Source of the DNA: Candidatus Saccharimonadota bacterium
GTDB taxonomy: Bacteria > Patescibacteriota > Saccharimonadia > Saccharimonadales > Saccharimonadaceae
Direction of reading: 5' to 3'
Assembly: GCA_017515925.1 (NCBI GenBank)
Contig: JAFWEB010000051.1
Location: 1 to 5,018 of the forward strand
Length of the DNA stretch: 5,018 bases
In this document: positions 1 through 4,580 of the stretch, one piece after another
How the letters are laid out: each line of letters begins with the position of its first letter
How positions within the stretch are numbered: position 1 is the stretch's first letter
The notes under the pieces: model-generated
The model's database searches: none
What the model was told of the DNA's origin: nothing
The model's input: only the letters and a program-made list of their open reading frames with translations
Program-made: the position numbers and the translations under genes

Positions 1-33
1 GAAGATGACGAGCATTTTGAAGAATTAAAATAA
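1..33 (+). CDS. C-terminal end of an upstream gene (partial)
   Basis: Reading from base 1 gives EDDEHFEELK followed by TAA at 31-33. An acidic tail of this kind is plausible as a protein C-terminus, and the frame ends just before an AT-rich intergenic stretch and the tRNA gene. Only ten residues are visible, so no family can be named, and the frame could be accidental. No terminator hairpin lies between this stop and the tRNA gene. Confidence 0.4.
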   Translation, partial: EDDEHFEELK

Positions 34-44
34 TATGTTATAAT
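17..44 (+). promoter_or_regulatory. Candidate plus-strand promoter upstream of the anti-tRNA leader and sufC
   Basis: TTGAAG at 17-22 (four of six consensus bases) is separated by 16 bases from TATAAT at 39-44. The -10 box is extended (TG at 36-37). Transcription would start near 51 and run through the complement of the tRNA-Thr gene before reaching sufC at 150. The -35 part overlaps the upstream coding tail. The match is good, but use of the promoter is not shown by sequence. Confidence 0.45.
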
Positions 45-53
45 CAATAAAAA

Positions 54-129
54 TGGAGCCGCGAACGAGATTTGAACTCGTGACCTCATCCTTACCATGG
101 ATGCGCTCTACCGACTGAGCTATCGCGGC
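54..129 (-). tRNA. tRNA-Thr (anticodon GGU)
   Basis: The reverse complement folds into a complete 76-nt cloverleaf. The acceptor stem GCCGCGA pairs with TCGCGGC, the D arm is GCTC/GAGC with GG in the loop, the anticodon stem CATCC pairs with GGATG, and the T arm is ACGAG/CTCGT around TTCAAAT. The seven-base anticodon loop ATGGTAA places GGT at positions 34-36 (plus-strand bases 94-96), so it reads the threonine codons ACC and ACU. The discriminator base is U and the 3' CCA is encoded (54-56). A run of five T follows the CCA on the minus strand (53-49) and may help end transcription. The gene is transcribed away from sufC. Confidence 0.96.
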
Positions 130-138
130 AACTGAAAG

Positions 139-144
139 TATTAT
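139..144 (+). promoter_or_regulatory. Candidate -10 box giving a leaderless sufC transcript
   Basis: TATTAT at 139-144 lies five bases before the sufC ATG at 150. The usual -10 to start-site distance would put transcription initiation on or next to the A of the ATG. No Shine-Dalgarno sequence is present between the tRNA and this ATG, which fits a leaderless message. No good -35 is visible at 16-18 bases upstream (that DNA is the tRNA 5' end), so the call is tentative. Confidence 0.4.
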
Positions 145-148
145 ATCA
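140..148 (-). promoter_or_regulatory. Extended -10 promoter of tRNA-Thr
   Basis: On the minus strand these bases read TGATATAAT, an extended -10 with a perfect TATAAT (plus-strand 140-145). The predicted start, near 133, is about four bases before the mature tRNA 5' end at 129. The -35 region lies inside sufC codons around 163-168 and reads TATCTT, which is weak; the TG extension may compensate. The box overlaps the opposite-strand TATTAT at 139-144. Confidence 0.6.
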
Positions 149-149
149 C

Positions 150-887
150 ATGTTAGAGCTAAAAGATATATCATTCAAAAAAGACATCCTAAAAGATGTT
201 TCGCTCAAAGTTAAACCAGGCGAACTAATCGTTATCACCGGCCCAAACGGCAGCGGAAAATCTACTCTAGCCGAAATCATTGCCGGCATCAAAACGCCAA
301 ACAAAGGCCAAATATTATTTGCCGAAAAAAACGGCAAGAAGACTGATATTACAGATCTTGCAATTACAGACCGCGCAAAGCTTGGTATTGCCTATTCTTT
401 CCAACAGCCAGTTCATTTCAAAGGTGTAAAGGTGCGCGATTTGTTACAAATTGCCCTAACCGGCGAAGAAACCTTGGTCCAATCAAATGATAAAAAAATC
501 AATCAATTACTAGAATCGGTCGGACTAGAACCATCCGAATATCTGGATCGCGAAATCAATTCTTCACTCTCTGGCGGGGAATTAAAACGCATAGAAATAG
601 CGTCAGTTTTGGCTCGAGGTGCCAAGCTCACAATTTTTGACGAACCCGAAGCTGGTATTGATATCTGGAGCTTTGATAATCTGATCAAGGTGTTCAAAAA
701 ATCTAGAAAGGAAATCAAAAATAGTTCCATCATCATTATCTCTCACCAGAGAAAAATCATGGAAATTGCTGATCGAATTATCCTAATCAACAAAGGCAAA
801 ATCGAAAAATCAGGCGATGCAAAAACAATGCTCGAATACATCGAAAAGCCTAATGAAACAGCCTCCAAAAAAGGAGCAAGAAAATGA
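150..887 (+). CDS. sufC: SufC-type Fe-S cluster assembly ATPase
   Basis: This 245-residue ABC ATPase has the usual SufC length. It shows Walker A GPNGSGKST (residues 31-39), a Q-loop SFQQP (83-87), the signature LSGGE (140-144), Walker B LTIFDEPE with catalytic Glu165, a D-loop Asp171 and the switch His199. LSGGELKR followed by DEPEAGID is typical of SufC rather than of import or drug-export ATPases. SufC hydrolyses ATP in the cytoplasm to remodel the SufB/SufD scaffold during Fe-S cluster assembly. The start at 150 matches the family N-terminus (MLELKDIS) and has no Shine-Dalgarno sequence, so it may be leaderless. The TGA stop (885-887) overlaps the next gene's start by four bases, meaning tight coupling. 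No desulfurase (SufS) or sulfur carrier gene is next to it in the window. Confidence 0.93.
   Translation: MLELKDISFKKDILKDVSLKVKPGELIVITGPNGSGKSTLAEIIAGIKTPNKGQILFAEKNGKKTDITDLAITDRAKLGIAYSFQQPVHFKGVKVRDLLQIALTGEETLVQSNDKKINQLLESVGLEPSEYLDREINSSLSGGELKRIEIASVLARGAKLTIFDEPEAGIDIWSFDNLIKVFKKSRKEIKNSSIIIISHQRKIMEIADRIILINKGKIEKSGDAKTMLEYIEKPNETASKKGARK
871..876 (+). promoter_or_regulatory. Ribosome-binding site for the SufB/D gene
   Basis: AAGGAG lies inside the last sufC codons, seven bases before the ATG at 884 and ten before a second ATG at 887. The 884 start gives the ATGA overlap typical of translational coupling and has the better spacing. The two starts differ by a single methionine. Confidence 0.75.
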
Positions 888-1807
888 TGAATTTAGACGA
901 AATCGAAGCCGAACTCCTAAAAAATGTAGCGAATATTGATGGCGTGCCAGAAGGAGCATATAATTTCCGTGTTAACGGCAAATCTATTGGCAGAAAAAGT
1001 AGTAAAAATATCAACGTAGAGCCACGCGAAACCGTCGATGGTCTAAAAATTACCATTGCGCCAAATACTAACGCCGAAGCTGTCCATATTCCTGTCATCA
1101 TTAGTAAATCCGGCTATGCTGAGACTGTATATAATGATTTTTACATCGGCGAAAATGCGAATGTAACAATAATTGCAGGATGCGGCATCTACAATTGTGG
1201 CACTGATGATTCTATTCATGACGGAATTCACAGGTTCTATGTCGGCAAAAACGCCAAGGTGAAATATATTGAAAAACACTATGGTGCAGGCCCATCAAAA
1301 GGCAAGATCTTGAATCCTACTACAGAAGTATTCCTAGAAGAAGGAAGCTACGCCGAGCTGGAAATGGAACAAATCAAAGGCGTAGATTCGACTATTCGCA
1401 CTACCAAAGCCGAGCTTAAAAAAGGCTCACAAATTTTGATTAATGAAAGATTATTTACCGAAGGCAGACAAGAAGCTACCAGCAAATACGATGTTACGAT
1501 GGAAGAAGATAACACAAGCACCAATATTATCTCTCGTTCTGTTGCTACAGATTTTTCTAGACAAATATTCAAATCAAATATTATCGGAGCAGCTAAATGT
1601 AAAGGTCATAGTGAATGTGATGCTATCCTGATGGATAAAGGATCCGTATTGGCACTTCCAGCACTAGATGCAAGAAATCTCGATGCTGAATTGATTCACG
1701 AAGCTGCCATTGGAAAAATCGCTGGCGAACAAATCACAAAATTGATGACACTAGGCCTAAACCAGCAACAGGCTGAATCCCAAATCGTGAACGGGTTTTT
1801 GAAATAG
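884..1807 (+). CDS. sufB: SufB/SufD-family Fe-S cluster scaffold protein
   Basis: The product has 307 residues, much shorter than E. coli SufB (about 495) and similar to the short SufB-like proteins encoded with sufC in archaea and Clostridia. It would be the scaffold on which SufC drives Fe-S cluster assembly in the cytoplasm. The C-terminal core is well conserved: ECDAILM with Cys245 corresponds to the essential SufB cysteine (Cys405 in E. coli), and IHEAAIGKIAGEQ with His272-Glu273 corresponds to the conserved His-Glu pair. Further cysteines are Cys100 and Cys105 (AGCGIYNC) and Cys239. The middle is a repetitive beta-rich segment, as expected for the SufBD beta-helix. Only one SufBD paralogue is present, so a homodimer with two SufC subunits is likely. 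The symbol follows function; databases may call it SufD-like. The four-base overlap with sufC supports one complex. Confidence 0.9.
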   Translation: MMNLDEIEAELLKNVANIDGVPEGAYNFRVNGKSIGRKSSKNINVEPRETVDGLKITIAPNTNAEAVHIPVIISKSGYAETVYNDFYIGENANVTIIAGCGIYNCGTDDSIHDGIHRFYVGKNAKVKYIEKHYGAGPSKGKILNPTTEVFLEEGSYAELEMEQIKGVDSTIRTTKAELKKGSQILINERLFTEGRQEATSKYDVTMEEDNTSTNIISRSVATDFSRQIFKSNIIGAAKCKGHSECDAILMDKGSVLALPALDARNLDAELIHEAAIGKIAGEQITKLMTLGLNQQQAESQIVNGFLK

Positions 1808-1834
1808 AAAAGCCCCGAGCATCATGCTCGGGGC
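1807..1834 (-). terminator. Intrinsic terminator of the 1847-2608 gene, possibly bidirectional
   Basis: GCCCCGAGCA (1812-1821) pairs perfectly with TGCTCGGGGC (1825-1834) around a three-base loop. On the minus strand the stem is followed by TTTTCTATTT, a good U-tract, 12 bases after the stop of the orphan gene. On the plus strand only AAATTA follows, so it is a weaker stop for sufCB, although the hairpin sits four bases after the sufB stop. It separates two convergent genes. Confidence 0.85.
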
Positions 1835-1846
1835 AAATTAGTGGGA

Positions 1847-2608
1847 TTAGATATACACTACTACTGGCAGACCTAAGTAAATCTTATTAATTACATTCAT
1901 CACCTTTGTTCTGCCAAGATATCTACTAATATTCTTATTATCGAGAATCTTTTCGACAAGGGTGCCGGCTCTCGGGTCTTCGTCTCCTTGCCAATCGTAC
2001 AGGACATTATTTAGGTATCTGCCCATATCAATCATGTCAATTGAACGGAAATATATTATTAGCCTGCAGATGTCGTTACGACAGAGTATTCTATCAAATG
2101 ACTCATAATCCTCGTGTCTCTGACGACAAAAACAGCCAATCACATCCTGGTCCTCCAGATCCAATTCGTGATCTGCGTACTTTTCCTTAATCGTATTAAA
2201 ACAATAGTCCAGTTCAGGCCAAATCGTTAAACGACGATCATTGAAAAAAGGTTTGAGAAAACCACCATCAGCTGCAGCCTGGACGAAAACATCCCATGTC
2301 TCACTTTTCAAACCCTGGGGTTTATATCGAATTAAATAAGTTTCGGAGCCTGCACCGATGAAAAATGTTCGGCTAGAATATCGTTCGACACCATACTTCT
2401 TCATCTCTTCCTCATCATAATATAGCGTGCGAGCTATCTGGAGCAAATCAGAATAAGTGTCAAGAAGTCGGTAATCAATACGATCTTCAACTATAATTCC
2501 ATTTTTCTCCATATGATAAGTTTTTATTTCGGCAAGAGTTTTTACGGGCAAATACAGCCTATCAATAAAACTAGTCTTGCTACCAAACCTTTCAATTGTT
2601 TTTGGCAT
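1847..2608 (-). CDS. Uncharacterised 253-residue soluble protein
   Basis: I do not recognise a family. The frame is clearly a gene: it has 253 codons, a strong ribosome-binding site AAGGAGGG (2615-2622) six bases before the ATG, a near-consensus promoter upstream and a terminator after the TAA stop at 1847. The protein is mixed alpha/beta in character and rich in Asp, Glu, Arg and Tyr, with no signal peptide or membrane helix, so it is probably cytoplasmic. A notable segment carries four cysteines within 23 residues: Cys159-x-Cys161, then Cys176 and Cys181, with His165 between. This could bind a metal, but that is inference. It is transcribed alone, convergent with sufCB and divergent from the rhodanese-like gene. 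No nuclease, toxin, kinase or phage motif was visible. Confidence 0.85.
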   Translation of the reverse strand: MPKTIERFGSKTSFIDRLYLPVKTLAEIKTYHMEKNGIIVEDRIDYRLLDTYSDLLQIARTLYYDEEEMKKYGVERYSSRTFFIGAGSETYLIRYKPQGLKSETWDVFVQAAADGGFLKPFFNDRRLTIWPELDYCFNTIKEKYADHELDLEDQDVIGCFCRQRHEDYESFDRILCRNDICRLIIYFRSIDMIDMGRYLNNVLYDWQGDEDPRAGTLVEKILDNKNISRYLGRTKVMNVINKIYLGLPVVVYI

Positions 2609-2614
2609 CTAAAT

Positions 2615-2622
2615 CCCTCCTT
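2615..2622 (-). promoter_or_regulatory. Strong ribosome-binding site of the orphan gene
   Basis: The minus strand reads AAGGAGGG, six bases from the ATG at 2608-2606. It fixes the start codon and contrasts with the apparently leaderless sufC and rpmG. Confidence 0.85.
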
Positions 2623-2650
2623 TTTTTAAAGAACAATCCCACCATTGTTT

Positions 2651-2679
2651 ATTATACCATATTCTCATAAAGATATCAA
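2651..2679 (-). promoter_or_regulatory. Near-consensus housekeeping promoter of the orphan gene
   Basis: On the minus strand TTGATA (plus 2674-2679) is followed after exactly 17 bases by TATAAT (plus 2651-2656). A TG one base before the -10 box makes it an extended -10. Predicted initiation near 2644 gives a leader of about 36 bases that includes the ribosome-binding site. The -35 hexamer is also correctly placed for the divergent promoter. Confidence 0.8.
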
Positions 2680-2702
2680 ATGGAACAGGTATGTGATATA
2701 AT
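2674..2702 (+). promoter_or_regulatory. Extended -10 promoter of the rhodanese/thioredoxin operon
   Basis: TATAAT at 2697-2702 with TG at 2694-2695 forms a perfect extended -10. The hexamer 17 bases upstream is TATCAA (2674-2679), a poor -35 on this strand but the same six bases that form the good -35 of the opposite gene. Initiation near 2709 would give a leader of about 18 bases that contains GTGAGGT (2717-2723) as ribosome-binding site. Confidence 0.7.
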
Positions 2703-2726
2703 AGTAATAATTAAAAGTGAGGTTAT

Positions 2727-3410
2727 ATGAAAAATAGAACATCAGAGATTATTGTGGCGAGCATTGTTGCACTCGCAATAGGCCTACTAGCAGGCTGTGT
2801 GATATGGAATTCTGGAGACAATTTGGCTCCTTTGCCAAAGCCAGAATTATCCGAAGGCCAGCGCGGAGAACTAGGAATCGATAAGAATATCAATGAATCT
2901 AACATCGACAAATACCTAGGTAGAAAAGACAGCGTCTATTACGATATGCGCATGTTAGAGGATCCTGCAAATTACGAAGCTATCGAAGGCGATCGTTATC
3001 TCTCGGGCTTCATCAAAGGATTTGAAGTGCTACCTTATCCATATATTGCACCCGTTACTGACTTGCCAGAAGCCGTCGGTCAAGGCTACACTGGTCCATC
3101 TCTATTTAGAATGGATGGAGAAAACTATGTCGCTAATTACCGCGAAGCTATGCAAATCATCACCGACCTCTTTCCAAAAGATAAAAACATCTTCCTAATG
3201 TGCGGTGGCGGTGGCTATGCCGGCATGATGAAGAAGATGCTAGTCAAGCTCGGTTGGGACGCAAACAAAATTTATAACATTGGCGGATACTGGAACTATG
3301 ATGGCAAAAACAAAGTCGAAATCAAAGAGACCATCAAAGATACCACCTACTACGCTTTCTGGAAAGTCCCATATCACGATATAGATTTTGCTAGCTATAC
3401 TAAAATCTAA
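2727..3410 (+). CDS. Membrane-anchored rhodanese-like protein, probable lipoprotein
   Basis: The product has 227 residues. The N-terminus has a basic start (MKNR), a hydrophobic stretch (residues 8-23) and LAGC at 21-24, a perfect lipobox, so Cys24 is probably lipidated and the rest faces outside; an uncleaved anchor is the alternative. The remainder resembles a rhodanese domain. YYDMR (71-75) matches the family's IDVR-like strand, IFLMCGGGGYAG (155-166) puts Cys159 at the position of the active-site cysteine, and IYNIGGYWNYDG (182-193) matches the usual closing GG-x-W motif. Rhodaneses carry sulfur as a cysteine persulfide, but here the loop is glycine-rich and lacks the usual arginine, so the substrate may differ. 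A start at 2727 is supported by GTGAGGT at 2717-2723. The stop is eight bases before the next gene. The substrate is unknown. Confidence 0.82.
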   Translation: MKNRTSEIIVASIVALAIGLLAGCVIWNSGDNLAPLPKPELSEGQRGELGIDKNINESNIDKYLGRKDSVYYDMRMLEDPANYEAIEGDRYLSGFIKGFEVLPYPYIAPVTDLPEAVGQGYTGPSLFRMDGENYVANYREAMQIITDLFPKDKNIFLMCGGGGYAGMMKKMLVKLGWDANKIYNIGGYWNYDGKNKVEIKETIKDTTYYAFWKVPYHDIDFASYTKI

Positions 3411-3413
3411 GGA
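3409..3413 (+). promoter_or_regulatory. Ribosome-binding site overlapping the upstream stop codon
   Basis: AAGGA begins within the TAA stop of the rhodanese-like gene (3408-3410) and lies five bases before the ATG at 3419. This points to coupled translation of the two envelope proteins. Confidence 0.65.
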
Positions 3414-3418
3414 TCAAA

Positions 3419-3913
3419 ATGGGTGAGCAAAAGAAGAAGAAAATCGGATTTCATATCGCTATCAGCACGATAGCAGGTATAATTTTGGCAGTAACCATCT
3501 TCTTGCTCGTGATTCTGAAGCCTTTTGATACAGTCACGCCAATTGATCTTGGCCCCGGCAATTATGGTGTCAGTGAAGTAAAAGACATCGATAGTACAGA
3601 ATACAAACAAATGATAAACGATAAAAAATCATTTGTAGCAATGATTGACAACCCTGGCTGCGTTACTACCGCTAAAATGCGCGACATGATGTCTAGCTTT
3701 TCGGACAATTTAAAATTCACCTATTATCGAATCTATTGGCAAGATACTAAAGAAACCAATATCCGCGAAAAAGTGAAATACTTTCCATCCATCATCATCG
3801 TCGATCATGGAAAAATCGTGGCTGCACTAGACGCGGATTCGGACGAAGACGCCAAATACTACAACAACGCCGCCGATCTCGAAACTTGGCTGAAAAAATA
3901 CATCAAGTTCTAA
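3419..3913 (+). CDS. Membrane-anchored thioredoxin-fold protein with one active-site cysteine
   Basis: The product has 164 residues. A lysine-rich N-terminus (KKKK at 5-8) precedes one membrane helix (about 12-33), which predicts N-inside and the C-terminal domain outside. The domain follows the thioredoxin order: strand SFVAMID (71-77), cysteine at the helix start in NPGCVTT (Cys81, Thr84), helix, strand FTYYRIYW, then YFPSIIIVDHG with Pro123 in the place of the cis-proline, and a final helix. The usual CxxC is replaced by CVTT, and Cys81 is the only cysteine, so it cannot form an internal disulfide. A monothiol exchange, thiol-binding or structural role is more likely than classic oxidoreductase activity. 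It lies eight bases after the rhodanese-like gene in one operon. The fold assignment comes from motif order, not from a search. Confidence 0.8.
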   Translation: MGEQKKKKIGFHIAISTIAGIILAVTIFLLVILKPFDTVTPIDLGPGNYGVSEVKDIDSTEYKQMINDKKSFVAMIDNPGCVTTAKMRDMMSSFSDNLKFTYYRIYWQDTKETNIREKVKYFPSIIIVDHGKIVAALDADSDEDAKYYNNAADLETWLKKYIKF

Positions 3914-3940
3914 TCTGTATTTACAAATTCTCTAATCTGT
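3909..3940 (+). repeat. Perfect 10-base direct repeat around the rpmG promoter
   Basis: TCTAATCTGT occurs at 3909-3918 and again at 3931-3940, 22 bases apart start to start, close to two turns of DNA. The first copy overlaps the stop codon of the thioredoxin-like gene. The second occupies the promoter spacer and supplies the T of the extended -10. It may be an operator or coincidence. Confidence 0.6.
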
Positions 3941-3948
3941 GCTAAAAT
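3920..3948 (+). promoter_or_regulatory. Housekeeping promoter of rpmG
   Basis: TTTACA at 3920-3925 and TAAAAT at 3943-3948 are exactly 17 bases apart, with TG at 3940-3941 forming an extended -10. Initiation is expected at about 3955-3957, only two to four bases before the ATG at 3959, so the transcript would be essentially leaderless. Confidence 0.8.
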
Positions 3949-3958
3949 ATATCCTAAT

Positions 3959-4168
3959 ATGGCAAAAAAGAATAATACTAAGCGTAAATTAGTCGGGCTA
4001 GTTTCTGAGGAATCTGGCATTCGTGCGTATTACACCAAGAAAAATACCATGAATACACCTGACAAACTTTCTCTTCGCAAATATGATCCGAAGCTCCGCA
4101 AACACGTTGTCTTTACAGAGACCAAGAAGAACCTCGGTCGTAACGAAGTCAAGGAAAAGAAGCGTTAA
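3959..4168 (+). CDS. rpmG: Large-subunit ribosomal protein L33
   Basis: The 69-residue product matches L33 in its core: [33 protein letters not shown] (residues 25-45) and [12 protein letters not shown]33 is a small protein near the E site of the 50S subunit. This form has no cysteines, so it is the zinc-free type. It is longer than the usual 50-55 residues, mainly because of a basic C-terminal tail after the family end ([12 protein letters not shown]). The ATG at 3959 gives the canonical MAKK start and has no Shine-Dalgarno sequence, in keeping with the promoter only a few bases upstream. It stands alone between its promoter and terminator, although readthrough from the thioredoxin-like gene is possible because no terminator separates them. 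Confidence 0.95.
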   Translation: MAKKNNTKRKLVGLVSEESGIRAYYTKKNTMNTPDKLSLRKYDPKLRKHVVFTETKKNLGRNEVKEKKR

Positions 4169-4176
4169 TCAATATT

Positions 4177-4206
4177 AAAAGAAGCCTTTAGAAGGGCTTC
4201 TTTTTT
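4177..4206 (+). terminator. Intrinsic terminator of rpmG
   Basis: AAAAGAAGCC (4177-4186) pairs with GGCTTCTTTT (4195-4204), and T continues to 4206. It starts eight bases after the rpmG stop. The loop TTTAGAAG can extend the stem by two further pairs. Confidence 0.92.
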
Positions 4207-4228
4207 ATCCAAATTCTGGAAAGGAGAA

Positions 4229-4252
4229 GTCCCCAGGACAAAGCCTGGGGAC
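4229..4252 (-). terminator. Hairpin, probable terminator of the two-helix membrane protein gene
   Basis: GTCCCCAGG (4229-4237) pairs perfectly with CCTGGGGAC (4244-4252) across a six-base loop. On the minus strand it lies 39 bases after the stop at 4292 and is followed by a pyrimidine-rich TTCTCCTTTCC, a moderate U-tract. A minor inverted repeat, ATCCAT/ATGGAT at 4270-4275 and 4281-4286, lies between. Confidence 0.7.
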
Positions 4253-4291
4253 CAAGGTAAAGGTGCTAAATCCATTTGGGATGGATAAAGT

Positions 4292-4486
4292 CTAGACAAA
4301 CGAATACGCTATATAGACAATTAGTAGAACAATCGCAAAAGCGAAGCTTACACCACTGTAAAGCACGGTAGCACGAAACCGCTTTGTATTAAACCCCTTA
4401 CCGTGGTCAAAAAATCTACTCGCAATGATTAGCAGAATTACACCAATAGATACTAAAATCCATAGCCAAAGCGCTATCAACTGCAT
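4292..4486 (-). CDS. Small membrane protein with two transmembrane helices
   Basis: The 64-residue product has two hydrophobic helices, about residues 2-22 and 41-63. They are joined by a basic loop (FFDHGKGFNTKRFRAT, 25-40) that should face the cytoplasm, leaving both ends outside. I do not recognise a family. It is supported as a real gene by an excellent ribosome-binding site, GGGAGGTGAT (plus-strand 4490-4499), whose GGAGG core is seven bases from the ATG, by a good promoter upstream and by a hairpin downstream. It is convergent with rpmG and divergent from the surface-protein segment. Possible roles such as a subunit of a larger membrane complex or a small regulator cannot be told apart from the sequence. 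Confidence 0.8.
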   Translation of the reverse strand: MQLIALWLWILVSIGVILLIIASRFFDHGKGFNTKRFRATVLYSGVSFAFAIVLLIVYIAYSFV

Positions 4487-4489
4487 ATT

Positions 4490-4499
4490 ATCACCTCCC
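4490..4499 (-). promoter_or_regulatory. Very strong ribosome-binding site of the two-helix protein gene
   Basis: The minus strand reads GGGAGGTGAT, nearly the full complement of the 16S rRNA 3' tail, with the GGAGG core seven bases from the ATG. It suggests high translation and decides the start. Confidence 0.88.
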
Positions 4500-4528
4500 T
4501 CTAAAAGAACAAGATTTCCCTTAAGTCA

Positions 4529-4557
4529 ATAATACGCTTATCTTTTTGATAATACAA
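4529..4557 (-). promoter_or_regulatory. Promoter of the two-helix protein gene
   Basis: On the minus strand TTGTAT (plus 4552-4557) is followed after exactly 17 bases by TATTAT (plus 4529-4534). Initiation near 4522 would give a leader of about 36 bases carrying the ribosome-binding site. A short inverted repeat TTATC/GATAA lies in the spacer. Confidence 0.65.
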
Positions 4558-4561
4558 GTAG

Positions 4562-4578
4562 AATTACGCAAAGTAATT
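4562..4578. repeat. Short inverted repeat at the left edge of the surface-protein frame
   Basis: AATTAC (4562-4567) and GTAATT (4573-4578) form a six-base stem with loop GCAAA. It lies immediately before the first in-frame codon of the open segment at 4581. There is no T-tract. It could be a scar at a breakpoint or chance in AT-rich DNA. Confidence 0.4.
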
Positions 4579-4580
4579 AG

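Noticed and set aside
885..895. UGA read as glycine, as in Gracilibacteria and SR1
   Set aside because: The TGA at 885-887 ends SufC at its normal family length, and reading through it gives only a few codons before TAG. Normal stop use is the simpler reading.
850..1279. Minus-strand frames opposite the end of sufC and the start of sufB
   Set aside because: They lie antisense to strongly conserved Suf coding sequence and have no supporting start signals.
1443..1631. A plus-strand 62-codon frame inside sufB
   Set aside because: It lies within the conserved SufB/D frame, in another phase, and no independent ribosome-binding site supports it.
1812..1834. Palindrome as an insertion-sequence end or attachment site
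   Set aside because: It lies between two convergent stop codons and is followed by a T-rich tract on the minus strand, so a terminator explains it fully. No transposase or integrase is present.
4211..4260. Possible small gene after the purine-rich AAAGGAGAAG at 4220-4229
   Set aside because: The Shine-Dalgarno-like sequence is not followed by a usable start codon. It is better explained as the U-tract complement of the minus-strand terminator.
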